Program-made: the position numbers and the translations under genes
In this document: piece after piece, positions 35,617 to 44,642 of the stretch
Position numbering within the stretch: the first letter of the stretch is position 1
Layout: every line of letters starts with the position of its first letter
Assembly: GCA_029260555.1 (NCBI GenBank)
Contig: JAJDCZ010000037.1
Coordinates: forward strand, 1-51,174
Source: Phycisphaerales bacterium
GTDB lineage: Bacteria > Planctomycetota > Phycisphaerae > Phycisphaerales > UBA1924
DNA: 51,174 bases
Direction: 5' to 3'
Notes under the pieces: model-generated
What the model saw: the letters and a program-made list of their open reading frames with translations, nothing else
Database searches by the model: none
What the model was told of the DNA's origin: nothing

Positions 35617-36486
35617 CTATTTCGATCCCCGAAATGTCACCTTCGCGTGCAGCCCGCTGGGGATGGAATCAGGATTTGCCACCACCAGCCGCACCAGCAT
35701 CTCCCTGGCTCCACCATGAGCCACTGGCGAGCGAAAGATAATGGTTCCTTCCATCTCCGGCAAGGCATCGACTTCTTCCCAGTGGATCTGTGCTGTATCA
35801 CCCACGCTGAGTTCCATAGCCCGGGCTGTAGGAACGCTGACATCAAGCCACAACGGATCAACAGCGACAATAGAAACCACCGGCGACTGTTCATCAGCAG
35901 TTTCGCCCGCTTGTTTGAGCACTTCAACCACCACACCATCAATGGGGCTGACGATCTGCATCTCATCGAGCCTGGCCTTTTCACGAGCCAGTGAAACCCG
36001 CCGTTGTTGCATTCCTCGCATCACCGATTCATAATCAATCTTTGCAAGATCAGCCTGAAACACTGCGTTGCGAAGCTCCTTCTCGTTTGCTCCGCCTTGC
36101 TGTGATGATTCACGGGTATATTTCAGATCCTCTTCTCGAAATGCCATTGTGCGTTTGGCATTGTCGATATCGCTCATGTCCTCAGCTTGAAGCTTCGCAA
36201 GCTCAACCGTCAGCGATTGAACCGAGTCTTCAAGCTTCACCAGCACCTGGCCCCGAGTGATCTCATCACCCGCTTTAACGATGGTGTGAGCGATCATGCC
36301 CCGCAGTGAGAACGCCAGGCTCCTGTGATCCGATGGCCGAGAAACCGCACGAAACGACCAGCTCTCAGCACGATCGTTCGTCATTGGCTGTTGACGATCC
36401 GTTCCTGCCGACGCGCTGACCATCAGCATCGCTGCTGCCATTGCACCTGCTGTTATCAGCCAACGCTTTGCCTTGGTTGAAACCAT
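35617..36486 (-). CDS. Periplasmic adaptor (HlyD/RND membrane-fusion family)
   Basis: 289 residues from the ATG at 36486 (a GTG two codons earlier is possible). Signal peptide (WLITAGAMAAAMLMVSASAG), then split lipoyl motifs (IVKAGDEITRGQVLVKLED; MQIVSPIDGVVVEVLKQAGE) around a coiled-coil hairpin (about 90-165) and a beta-barrel domain. It is the shortest and simplest of three adaptors in the locus. No RND pump or ABC permease gene is next to it. Confidence 0.85.
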   Translation of the reverse strand: MVSTKAKRWLITAGAMAAAMLMVSASAGTDRQQPMTNDRAESWSFRAVSRPSDHRSLAFSLRGMIAHTIVKAGDEITRGQVLVKLEDSVQSLTVELAKLQAEDMSDIDNAKRTMAFREEDLKYTRESSQQGGANEKELRNAVFQADLAKIDYESVMRGMQQRRVSLAREKARLDEMQIVSPIDGVVVEVLKQAGETADEQSPVVSIVAVDPLWLDVSVPTARAMELSVGDTAQIHWEEVDALPEMEGTIIFRSPVAHGGAREMLVRLVVANPDSIPSGLHAKVTFRGSK

Positions 36487-36704
36487 GATCACCTGTTCTG
36501 TGTGTGTTTCGGGCTGTTGTTTTGCGTCGCGTTTTCACGAGCTGCCCGCTTAAAGGCTCGGTACGCACAATTGTACACAACGGTTCCATTATTGACCTGA
36601 GAATGAATCAAACCCCCTCGTTCCCCTGAATCATCCTCTCAGCATCAAACCTTTCAGTTTCAGTATACGCTCATTTCGCCCGCCTCAGGTAGATTCATGT
36701 AAAC

Positions 36705-37592
36705 CTATCTGCTCATCAGAGTGATCAGCACCGCGATCAATGCAAGCCGCACATCCACAATATTTCGCACGCGTTTGAGTTTCATGACCCACAACAGACC
36801 CGTAGACACCACCACAAGCGTCGGCCACCATATTCTCAAGCCCTGACCTCCAAAATAGTCGACTCTCTGGAAGACAAAAACGCACATCACCGCGAGCAGT
36901 TGCAGCACCAATGCACTCAACCATCCGGCCCGCAACCCAAAACAGGCTGGAATGGTCCTCGTGCCAAACTTCGCATCTGCTCTGACATCGTCAATATCAC
37001 ACAATATTGCATCACCAAGTACGATCAGCCCGATCACCAATCCGCCTGACCCCAAGCGCAGGAAGGCTGCAAATATTGCTCCAGCATCAGGTTCGGGTTG
37101 ACGCAATACCACCAGAACCACACCACAAAACAGCGTGATAGAACCAGCAACCGCAAAGTTTTTCAGTAAAAAAAGATCCTTGATCCGCCAGGCATGCTCA
37201 GGAGGCTTCCGTGCAGGCATGCCTCCATAGATCAACACGCCCAAAATCGCCAAACACACCAAGGCACCCAGAACCCAACCACCCAGACTCCACCCTGTCA
37301 TCACAGCAAGCACCAGCACCAGCGCCATCAACACACGAACCCACCGGGCATTTCGTGTGATCAACCTGTGCCTCTTTGGGTGGGCAAGAGCATCCGATGG
37401 ATCAGCCATCGCATCGGTCAGCTTCACGCGATCAAGCAGATATACCCCCATCCCCGTCCCGAAGCTGAACACCAGAGCACGCATCGGTATGCTCTGGCTC
37501 ACCAGATCACCCATCAACACAACCGCCCCCGCGATGTACAATCCGACCCACACCGCCATCGCCCCCGCAGCACTCAAAAGCTCATAAATCAC
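36705..37592 (-). CDS. UbiA-family prenyltransferase-like membrane protein
   Basis: 295 residues from a GTG at 37592 (an ATG 11 codons in is an alternative). About eight hydrophobic segments. Two aspartate-rich motifs face the expected positions: LLDRVKLTDAMAD in the first half and DAILCDIDDVRADAKFGTRT in the second, the latter a good D-x2-D-x3-D UbiA motif. UbiA enzymes join polyprenyl chains to aromatic or other acceptors (quinones, lipids). The acceptor cannot be told here. It lies between the adaptor gene and the foldase gene on the same strand, but gaps of about 200 and 90 bases make operon membership unsure. Confidence 0.72.
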   Translation of the reverse strand: MIYELLSAAGAMAVWVGLYIAGAVVLMGDLVSQSIPMRALVFSFGTGMGVYLLDRVKLTDAMADPSDALAHPKRHRLITRNARWVRVLMALVLVLAVMTGWSLGGWVLGALVCLAILGVLIYGGMPARKPPEHAWRIKDLFLLKNFAVAGSITLFCGVVLVVLRQPEPDAGAIFAAFLRLGSGGLVIGLIVLGDAILCDIDDVRADAKFGTRTIPACFGLRAGWLSALVLQLLAVMCVFVFQRVDYFGGQGLRIWWPTLVVVSTGLLWVMKLKRVRNIVDVRLALIAVLITLMSR

Positions 37593-37683
37593 GCCACCGC
37601 GTTCATCAGCTTCACTGCTATCTAACCCAGTTGGATCAATCGTCTGAACCGCAAAACTCCTGTTTCACACTTGAACTTGCCAG

Positions 37684-38685
37684 TCAGGGCTGGTTGCTGC
37701 TGTTCCAGCTCCAGTCCAGCGATCGATCAAATACCGTCACCCTTGCTTGTGCTACAAGTCGATCTGCAAGTTGTTCCATCGCCAGCCGTTCCAGGCGATG
37801 TGTGAGTGATTGCCTGATCTGATCCTCAACATCAGCCATCGGTACGCCAGTGGGGGGGATCTGGCGCACCACAAAGATGAGCGCAAACCGGTCATCCATC
37901 GCAATCACCGGGCTGATCTGTCCTGCCTGCAAAGTGCTCAAAATGCTGCGAATCGCTTGTGTAATCGAAGTGTCAGCGGGGCTGATGATGCCGATGCGGC
38001 CACTGTTTGCTGCTGATGGATCAGTAGACATCGCTTGGGCTATCGCTGAGAATGCCACTTGCGTATTGCCCATGTCACTGATGCGTTTGAGCGCATCCAC
38101 AGCCTGTTGTCTGCTTTGGGTCGTAATCAACAAGCACTCATATCGCGGTCCATGGCGGATTTGATAGGCCTCGTTGATTGTCTGCTCTTTAACAATTATC
38201 TGGTCCTGAACCAGCAATCGGAGCTTGGCGTTGGATTCCAGAAGCCTTCCAAATCGCACCGGTCCCAAGCCTCGCTGAAGGCGGATCCTTTCGATCAACT
38301 CCCCCGCATCAACCCCCTGATTCTCAAAGCTCCTCCGCATTGATTCGACCAGATACCCGCGTTCTGTTTCCACAGCCCCAGCCTTCAGAACCAGCCCCTG
38401 CTGTGCCAACTCCTCATCGAGCATCATGCTCAGCACGATTTCACGCATGACCGTTGCACCCGCCGCTTCGCTTAGTCCCGGCATGATCCGTGACCAGGGC
38501 ACAACATGACCCTGCACAATCAATGGCGGCTTGTCATTGCTGCCTCGCTTGGGAACACTCGTCTGCGCCTTTTCAAGCCCCCGGTCATACCGCACGCCAG
38601 AGCCAGTCCGAGTGGAACAGCCCACGCTGATCCCCAGAGCAATGCAAAGCACACCGCTGAAAAGTTGCCTGATGTGAATGTTCAT
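37684..38685 (-). CDS. Lipoprotein PpiC/SurA-type peptidyl-prolyl isomerase (foldase)
   Basis: 333 residues from the ATG at 38685 (GAGGG upstream). The signal LFSGVLCIALGISVGC ends with a lipobox cysteine. An N-terminal SurA-like helical part is followed by a parvulin domain at about 185-290 (YECLLITTQSRQQAV; AIAQAMSTDPSAANSGRIGI; QAGQISPVIAMDDRFALIFV). It would assist folding of exported proteins at the outer face of the membrane. Placed upstream of the export-like genes, same strand, so it may serve their substrates. Confidence 0.8.
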   Translation of the reverse strand: MNIHIRQLFSGVLCIALGISVGCSTRTGSGVRYDRGLEKAQTSVPKRGSNDKPPLIVQGHVVPWSRIMPGLSEAAGATVMREIVLSMMLDEELAQQGLVLKAGAVETERGYLVESMRRSFENQGVDAGELIERIRLQRGLGPVRFGRLLESNAKLRLLVQDQIIVKEQTINEAYQIRHGPRYECLLITTQSRQQAVDALKRISDMGNTQVAFSAIAQAMSTDPSAANSGRIGIISPADTSITQAIRSILSTLQAGQISPVIAMDDRFALIFVVRQIPPTGVPMADVEDQIRQSLTHRLERLAMEQLADRLVAQARVTVFDRSLDWSWNSSNQP

Positions 38686-38895
38686 AGATCCAATCCCTCG
38701 CAACATGCGTATATCAAAATGGACATGACAGTTGGCCTACACCGGCTTTACGCTATATGCGTCTTTCCCCCTGTGTATCTGGGACTGGTGCGTTCAACGC
38801 CTGAGCCGTATGCTGAGCCATGATTTCCGGTCGATCCACACTGTTCAAAAAGCCATCAGTGTTGCAGGTGGACCATACTCCAGTGAGGATACACC

Positions 38896-40026
38896 ATGAG
38901 TGACCGTCCGGAACAGATCCGCGTTGACGAGCCGATCAATGACCACCCGCCGCCGAGCCTGATCTGCCCGTTCTGTGGTAATCTGACTTCAACTGGTGCA
39001 ACCTGCACCCACTGCAAGGGTCGGCTGGATCCGCTCTCAAGACAGGCGACCCAAAACAAGATGGGGCCATGGTTCATCCGGGACGAGACCCATCCATTTC
39101 GCCCTGGTTGTGATTACGCCACCGTTAGAAAACTCATCGCAGCAGGTCGAATCACAACCCAGACAATCATCCGAGGCCCCTCAACGCGCCAGTTCTGGGC
39201 TCGTGCCAGACATGCGCCAACCATCGCCAACCTCCTTGGCGAGTGCCATAACTGCCATGTGCGTGTTTCCGTCAGCGAATTGTGCTGCAAGTCATGCGGA
39301 GCAGACTTCACGCCTGTGACAGACCGTGAAAATCTGGGGCTGGCCCCGGTCCACCTCCTGCCTGGACAGGCCGACCCACGGACCATTGCTGAATCAACGC
39401 TTCGATCAACTCACAAGTCACCCAAGCCTCAGGCATCAACACAACCCACCCCCCAGTCAACTCCGCCAAAGGTTGAAAGAACCCAACCCAAAGAGCAAAA
39501 CCAATCTGAGCCCAAAGCCAACTTGGACAAGGCAAAACGATCTTCCAGCTCGTCCAAAATCGCCTGGACTATTGCAGTTTTTGCGACTTTGACAGCCTTG
39601 GGGCTCAGCTGGCTTCAGCTCCAGCCTGTCATCTTCCCGCCGACCAGTCTCGCTGACAGTAAATCTTCATTACCTGAAGATCCGGGGTTGATACCAGAAC
39701 AACAAGCCCTCAACCCCGCAGATGATCCACAGCAGTCGACTCAGGAAGCATCTGCTCCGATCTTTGACAACAACATGCAGAATCCTGCCAAATCAGGCGA
39801 TGCCGCTGCAGATAAACAGTCATCGTCAACCCCCACTCTCCCCGATTGGCTCGTTTTTGCGCGTCAGCAACTCAATCTGGGTACGAAGAGTTCACTTTCC
39901 TTGCTGATATCGAAGCTCGACTCATTGAATCTGGCATCAGACGACCCATTCAATAGCCAACTGCTAGCCTGCAAAAATGCTGCTGAGAATCGACTGAAAA
40001 AGTTCCATCTCAGTGCGCTGCCTTAG
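38896..40026 (+). CDS. Zinc-ribbon / GYF-like protein with single membrane segment
   Basis: 376 residues (GAGGAT before the ATG). N-terminal zinc ribbon CPFCGN...CTHCKG, then a GYF_2-like segment (GPWFIRDETHPFRPG ... VRKLIAAGRITTQTIIRGPS) and a second ribbon CHNCHV...CCKSCG. A Pro/Ser/Lys-rich linker leads to one membrane segment (IAWTIAVFATLTALGLSWL), with a low-complexity exterior. Proteins of this layout are typical of Phycisphaerae; no function is known. Confidence 0.7.
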   Translation: MSDRPEQIRVDEPINDHPPPSLICPFCGNLTSTGATCTHCKGRLDPLSRQATQNKMGPWFIRDETHPFRPGCDYATVRKLIAAGRITTQTIIRGPSTRQFWARARHAPTIANLLGECHNCHVRVSVSELCCKSCGADFTPVTDRENLGLAPVHLLPGQADPRTIAESTLRSTHKSPKPQASTQPTPQSTPPKVERTQPKEQNQSEPKANLDKAKRSSSSSKIAWTIAVFATLTALGLSWLQLQPVIFPPTSLADSKSSLPEDPGLIPEQQALNPADDPQQSTQEASAPIFDNNMQNPAKSGDAAADKQSSSTPTLPDWLVFARQQLNLGTKSSLSLLISKLDSLNLASDDPFNSQLLACKNAAENRLKKFHLSALP

Positions 40027-40102
40027 CTCTAGTCAGGCAATCCATCAAGCACATTTCTCTGAGCATCAACATGACCCGATCAAAAACAGAATATATTATT
40101 AG

Positions 40103-40132
40103 TTGCTATACAGGGGTGAGTTGGCGTATACT
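40103..40132 (+). promoter_or_regulatory. Probable sigma-70 promoter of the pseudopilin gene
   Basis: TTGCTA (40103-40108) and TATACT (40127-40132) are separated by 18 bases, with about 70 bases to the ATG at 40204. Match to TTGACA/TATAAT is moderate. Confidence 0.5.
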
Positions 40133-40203
40133 CTTGCTGTAGCCCTGCGGGGGCGTTTGCGGACTTTTTACAGCCAGCTCAGGATTGGTGCGGAGTTATC
40201 AAC

Positions 40204-41232
40204 ATGAAGAATGTGTCAATAAGCGTGTCAAAGGCGTTTACGCTGATTGAGTTGCTCGTGGTCATTGCGATCATTGCCCTGCTCATCGGCATCCTGCTTC
40301 CCGCTCTTGGTGAAGCCAGACGATCAGCAAGAATGACCGTCGATATCAACAGCCTCAAACAGTTTACTGTTGCGACCGGTACTTATGCTGCGGACTTTGA
40401 AGACAAAATCTGGTCATTCACCTGGCGTGCACAAGATCAGTTGAGCACCTATGGAGATCTGAACGGCCATGGCACAGATCTCGCTGCTGCAGCAGATCAG
40501 GCTGTGGACATCCTTCGCCGCAGAGCAGACCGCGAAGACATCCCGCCGATCGGTGGCTGGATTCCCCATGTGCTCTACAGCCATCTGGTCCTCAATGACT
40601 ATCTGGCACAACGCCTGCCCGAAAAGATGGTTGTCAGTGTGGGTGACAGAAACCGCTTGAACTGGCAGATCGATCCTCGTAATAACTTTGATCAAGGTGC
40701 CTGGTTGCCAATGCAGCCAAATCCCGGTGGATCTAACAAACGCTGGCCTTACAGCTCAAGCTTCCAGGCCATCCCCGCTTCATACTCACCGAACAGTGGC
40801 AATACTGTTGCACCAGGTGCCCGCCACTTCACTTATCAGATCGGTAACGCAAAGCTTGGTCGTCGCCATCTCACAGATGTCATCTACCCCTCCAACAAGG
40901 TTCATGTGCATGATGTTGCTCAGAGGCACTTCTCCAAAACACAGATTTACTATGCATATGAAGTTGCACGCGTGCCGGTTGCCATGTTTGACTCGTCTGT
41001 ATCTGTCAAAGTTACAAGTGATTCAAACGAAGGATTCAATCCCAGCAACCCAACCTCCGCATCGCCTGCAAGATTCATCTATCTGCCTGAAGCATGGGAA
41101 CCAGAGCCTCTCTTTGGTGCGGTTGGCAACGGTGCTGGCGATATTGTTTCAGGTTACTACCGCTGGACACGCGGCGGCCTGAGCGGTGTGGACTTCGGCG
41201 GCAAGGAAATCAACACCGGCCAGTTCCCCTGA
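40204..41232 (+). CDS. Type II secretion/pilin-like protein with prepilin cleavage signal
   Basis: 342 residues. The N-terminus SKAFTLIELLVVIAIIALLI is a class III prepilin signal: cleavage before F, glutamate at +5, and a long hydrophobic helix followed by GILLPALGEARRSAR. The remaining 300 residues form a large extracytoplasmic domain of the planctomycete pseudopilin-like type, present in many copies per genome. It has its own promoter and terminator, so it is expressed as a single gene. Confidence 0.88.
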   Translation: MKNVSISVSKAFTLIELLVVIAIIALLIGILLPALGEARRSARMTVDINSLKQFTVATGTYAADFEDKIWSFTWRAQDQLSTYGDLNGHGTDLAAAADQAVDILRRRADREDIPPIGGWIPHVLYSHLVLNDYLAQRLPEKMVVSVGDRNRLNWQIDPRNNFDQGAWLPMQPNPGGSNKRWPYSSSFQAIPASYSPNSGNTVAPGARHFTYQIGNAKLGRRHLTDVIYPSNKVHVHDVAQRHFSKTQIYYAYEVARVPVAMFDSSVSVKVTSDSNEGFNPSNPTSASPARFIYLPEAWEPEPLFGAVGNGAGDIVSGYYRWTRGGLSGVDFGGKEINTGQFP

Positions 41233-41287
41233 TCGCCTGAAATCACTTCACAGCCTTTCTTTTCTATACCAGATTCATTTGATCATC

Positions 41288-41320
41288 AGCCAGCCTCGGG
41301 TACTCCCGAGGCTGGCTTTG
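41288..41320 (+). terminator. Rho-independent terminator after the pseudopilin gene
   Basis: AGCCAGCCTCGGG / CCCGAGGCTGGCT, a perfect 13-bp stem with loop TACT (41288-41317), followed by TT. Strong hairpin but short T-tail. Confidence 0.85.
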
Positions 41321-41395
41321 TGTATACGCTTAGCCTGAGTCACAACCTTTAACTCAAAGGGCAGATTCAGACTCAATGACACAGGAGATTGACCA

Positions 41396-42394
41396 ATGCG
41401 TATTCTGATTGCAGACAAGTTTGAAGCTGCGGGTGTGCAGGGACTGGAGAAGCTGGGTTGTGAAGTAACTCTTGAGCCGGATCTGGGGCCAGACACGATG
41501 GGCAAGGCACTCGCCCGTATTGAACCTGAGATTCTTATTGTCAGGTCGACAAAAGTTCCAGATGCAGCTATCAAAGCAGGCACGAGTTTGCGTGGCATCA
41601 TTCGAGCTGGTGCCGGGACAGACAACATTGATAAAGCCGCTGCGGGAAGCCAAGGCATCTCTGTGTGCAACTGCCCCGGGATGAACGCCGTCGCTGTGGC
41701 AGAGCTTGCCACGGGTCATCTGATCAACTGTGATCGGCGAATCCCCGAGCAGTGCCTCCAGATGTCCCAAGGCTCATGGAACAAAAAACTTTTTTCCAAA
41801 GCACGGGGGCTCAAGGGAAGAACACTGGGCGTGCTCGGTGCAGGTGCAATCGGCCGAGCTATCGTGCAACGGGCACTTGCCTTTGAGATGAATGTGATTG
41901 CCTGGGATCTCATCATGGAGCCCAAGCTTGCACTGTCTCTGGGTGTGACAGACGGAGGCTGTGATCGCCAGAGCCTGCTCAAGCTACTCCCTCAATGTGA
42001 TGCAGTGACCTTGCACCTGGCGCTCAGTGATGCGACCAGACACATGTGCGATCGTGAGTTCTTTGAAGCACTCCCGGAAGGTGCCATTTTTATCAATACC
42101 TCGCGTGGCGGCGTGGTCGATGAGTCAGCCCTCTTGTGGGCGATCCAGAACAAGGCTGTGCGCGCCGGGCTTGATGTGTATGAAAACCAACCCGCAACTC
42201 CCGAAGCCAAGTTCTCATGTGCCTTTGCCGGTCAAACCGGCGTCTCGCTGACGCATCATGTCGGGGCATCGACCGACCAGGCTCAGCAGGCCGTGTCAGA
42301 TGAAGTTCTCCGTGTGATTAAGGTCTACCAGAGCACAAACTCATTTGAAAATGTGGTCAATACGGATCAACTGAAAGCCTCAGCTTCGGTTTGA
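41396..42394 (+). CDS. serA: D-3-phosphoglycerate dehydrogenase-type enzyme (SerA)
   Basis: 332 residues; a D-2-hydroxyacid dehydrogenase without the C-terminal ACT regulatory domain. Visible motifs: GIIRAGAGTDNIDKAA, the NAD site TLGVLGAGAIGRAIVQRAL, INTSRGGVVDESAL and the catalytic His region SLTHHVGAS. It oxidises 3-phosphoglycerate to 3-phosphohydroxypyruvate. The next gene, serC, starts 35 bases downstream, which supports the serine pathway assignment over other hydroxyacid dehydrogenases. Confidence 0.88.
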   Translation: MRILIADKFEAAGVQGLEKLGCEVTLEPDLGPDTMGKALARIEPEILIVRSTKVPDAAIKAGTSLRGIIRAGAGTDNIDKAAAGSQGISVCNCPGMNAVAVAELATGHLINCDRRIPEQCLQMSQGSWNKKLFSKARGLKGRTLGVLGAGAIGRAIVQRALAFEMNVIAWDLIMEPKLALSLGVTDGGCDRQSLLKLLPQCDAVTLHLALSDATRHMCDREFFEALPEGAIFINTSRGGVVDESALLWAIQNKAVRAGLDVYENQPATPEAKFSCAFAGQTGVSLTHHVGASTDQAQQAVSDEVLRVIKVYQSTNSFENVVNTDQLKASASV

Positions 42395-42429
42395 GTTTCA
42401 AATTTAAAGCATCCAAGGAGAGCATCGTC

Positions 42430-43533
42430 ATGTCCGATCGGATCTACAACTTTTCTGCTGGCCCCGCCGTTCTGCCCGAGCCAGTGCTCCAGCAAGCCCG
42501 TCAGGATATCTGGAACATCGACTCCTCAGGCATCGGCATCCTCGAGCACAGCCATCGCGGCAAAGTCTTTGATCGCGTGATCCAAGAAGCTGAGAACGAC
42601 TGCAGGCAACTTGGCAATATCCCTGATAACTACCGGGTACTGTTCCTCCAGGGCGGTGCCTCGACGCAGTTCTTCATGCTGCCCGCCAACTTTCTAGCTG
42701 AAGATGCCACAGCCGACTACATCAACACCGGAGCCTGGACCAAAAAAGCCATCAAGGAAGCCCAGCTCTATGGCAAGGTGAATGTCGCTGCCTCAAGTGA
42801 GGACGAAAACTTCTCCTATATCCCCGGGCTGGATCAGATCAACTGGTCCGCCAACCCCGTGTACGCCCACATGGCATCCAACAACACAATCTTCGGCACA
42901 CAGTATCGCCAAATTCCCACCCCCCCGGGCGATGCTTTCCTCGTGTGTGATGCTTCCAGTGACATCTTTTCAGAGCCGATAGATTTCTCACGCTATGGCA
43001 TGGTGTATGCCGGTGCACAGAAGAATCTGGGCCCCTCGGGTGTCGCGCTTGTGATCATTCGCGAAGACTTGCTCGATCGGAAGGTCCGCACGCTGCCCAC
43101 GATGTTGCGCTATGCCATTCATGCAGAGAAAGGCAGCCGATATAACACGCCGCCCGCCTTTGGTATCTACATCATGGGTCTGGTGTTCAAGTGGATTTTG
43201 GACAACGGCGGGCTCGAGGCGATGCAACAGCGCAATAACGCCAAAGCTGGCGTGCTCTATGAGTTGCTGGATTCTTCGTCGTTCTGGACCACCACCGCCA
43301 GGCAAGACAGCCGATCGATGATGAATGTCTGCTTCCGCGCTCCCAGTGAAGAGCTTGAAAAGCAGTTCATTAAAGAAGCTGGTGAAAATGGTTTCTCCGG
43401 GCTCAAGGGGCACCGATCAGTCGGTGGCATGCGGGCAAGTATCTATAACGCCTTCCCCGAAGCCGGTTGCCAGGCACTGACCCAGTTCATGAAAGAGTTT
43501 CAGGCTGTGCACGAGGGCACCGCTGCGATATAA
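42430..43533 (+). CDS. serC: Phosphoserine aminotransferase SerC
   Basis: 367 residues from the ATG at 42430, preceded by AAGGAGAG; a longer ATG at 42391 overlaps serA and lacks a site. The start RIYNFSAGPAVLPEPVL is diagnostic. The glycine-rich PLP region LFLQGGASTQFFMLP, VYAGAQKNLGPSGVAL (Schiff-base lysine in AQKN) and the C-terminal GHRSVGGMRASIYNA are present. It converts 3-phosphohydroxypyruvate to phosphoserine. Confidence 0.96.
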   Translation: MSDRIYNFSAGPAVLPEPVLQQARQDIWNIDSSGIGILEHSHRGKVFDRVIQEAENDCRQLGNIPDNYRVLFLQGGASTQFFMLPANFLAEDATADYINTGAWTKKAIKEAQLYGKVNVAASSEDENFSYIPGLDQINWSANPVYAHMASNNTIFGTQYRQIPTPPGDAFLVCDASSDIFSEPIDFSRYGMVYAGAQKNLGPSGVALVIIREDLLDRKVRTLPTMLRYAIHAEKGSRYNTPPAFGIYIMGLVFKWILDNGGLEAMQQRNNAKAGVLYELLDSSSFWTTTARQDSRSMMNVCFRAPSEELEKQFIKEAGENGFSGLKGHRSVGGMRASIYNAFPEAGCQALTQFMKEFQAVHEGTAAI

Positions 43534-43561
43534 CTCGCAACACTGTTGGACAATAAACAAC

Positions 43562-44587
43562 TCAGCTGAGCGATTGATCGATGCGCTCGATGACCTCATC
43601 TGTCGAGATCCGGTTCATGAGTTGCTGTCCCGCAGCTTCATCTTTGTGATTCAATGTATCCTCAGGCGTGATATGCTGAATGACGCTTGAGTCTTGCAGA
43701 TATGGACCGACTTTTTCGATGCTGGTGGGTCCAAACAGGGCGATGATGGAGCGATCAAACCCCACCGCCATGTGAAGCGCAGCAGAGTCGTTGGCGATCA
43801 GCAGGCTCGCACGCTCAATGATGCCCATGAGTTGACCGATGCTGGTTGTGCCGATCAAATCAAGTACGCGATCAGGATGCGACTCAGCCAGCTCAATCAC
43901 CGGCCCGCACTGATTTTCCTCGCCAGGACCAGCCACAATGGCGATGCGATGGCCGTGGTTATCCAGCAGGTGCTTTGCAACTTGGGCAAACCGTTCTTTG
44001 GGCCAGCGTTTACCAGACCATCGGCTGGTGGGCGCAATGACCGTTACCGGCCGATCATCACCAAGCCTTTGCAAAGCCCAGTGCTGACTGGCGGGGCTTG
44101 TAAAGAGTCGCATGTCCTGGACAGGTTCAACACCCGCTGCTTTGACAAGGCTGAGCATGCGATCAACCGTGTGCAACCGGTTTTCCTCATCCACTTTGAT
44201 GTTGTACCCAAGCCAGGCAAGCTCCGGAACATCCGCATGTCCGATGCGCTTTCGTGCGCCAGTAACCCGCGTGAACAGGCTGCTGCGCGCCAGCCCCTGG
44301 CAATCCAGTACCAGTTCGTACTTCGCTTTTCTGAGCTTCGATATAAATGCCAGTGCTAACCCCGGTCGAAGCATACGCATTCGTCGTCCCATGCCTGCAC
44401 GATCAAACAGAATCACGCGATCAAGCCCCGGATGATGGGCGACGGCATCGGCAAATGTGTCCTGCACCAGCCAGTCGATGCGGGCCTCGGGAAACGCCCG
44501 GCGCAAACTCGCCAGCACCGGCACAGTCTTACACACATCGCCCAGGGCACTGGGTCGAACAATCAAAATGCGCTTCGGCTCAGCCAA
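43562..44587 (-). CDS. Glycosyltransferase family 9 (heptosyltransferase-like)
   Basis: 341 residues. N-terminal ILIVRPSALGDVCKTVPVLA is the GT9 signature with the catalytic Asp in GD, and the C-terminal donor site LLIANDSAALHMAVGFDRSI is present. Such enzymes add heptose or related sugars to lipopolysaccharide core. It is convergent with serC and lies 55 bases after ffh on the same strand. Confidence 0.88.
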   Translation of the reverse strand: MAEPKRILIVRPSALGDVCKTVPVLASLRRAFPEARIDWLVQDTFADAVAHHPGLDRVILFDRAGMGRRMRMLRPGLALAFISKLRKAKYELVLDCQGLARSSLFTRVTGARKRIGHADVPELAWLGYNIKVDEENRLHTVDRMLSLVKAAGVEPVQDMRLFTSPASQHWALQRLGDDRPVTVIAPTSRWSGKRWPKERFAQVAKHLLDNHGHRIAIVAGPGEENQCGPVIELAESHPDRVLDLIGTTSIGQLMGIIERASLLIANDSAALHMAVGFDRSIIALFGPTSIEKVGPYLQDSSVIQHITPEDTLNHKDEAAGQQLMNRISTDEVIERIDQSLS

Positions 44588-44642
44588 GACAATGCCACCA
44601 TGGATCAGAAGATTGAGCTACAGTAAATTGCAAACCTCATGC

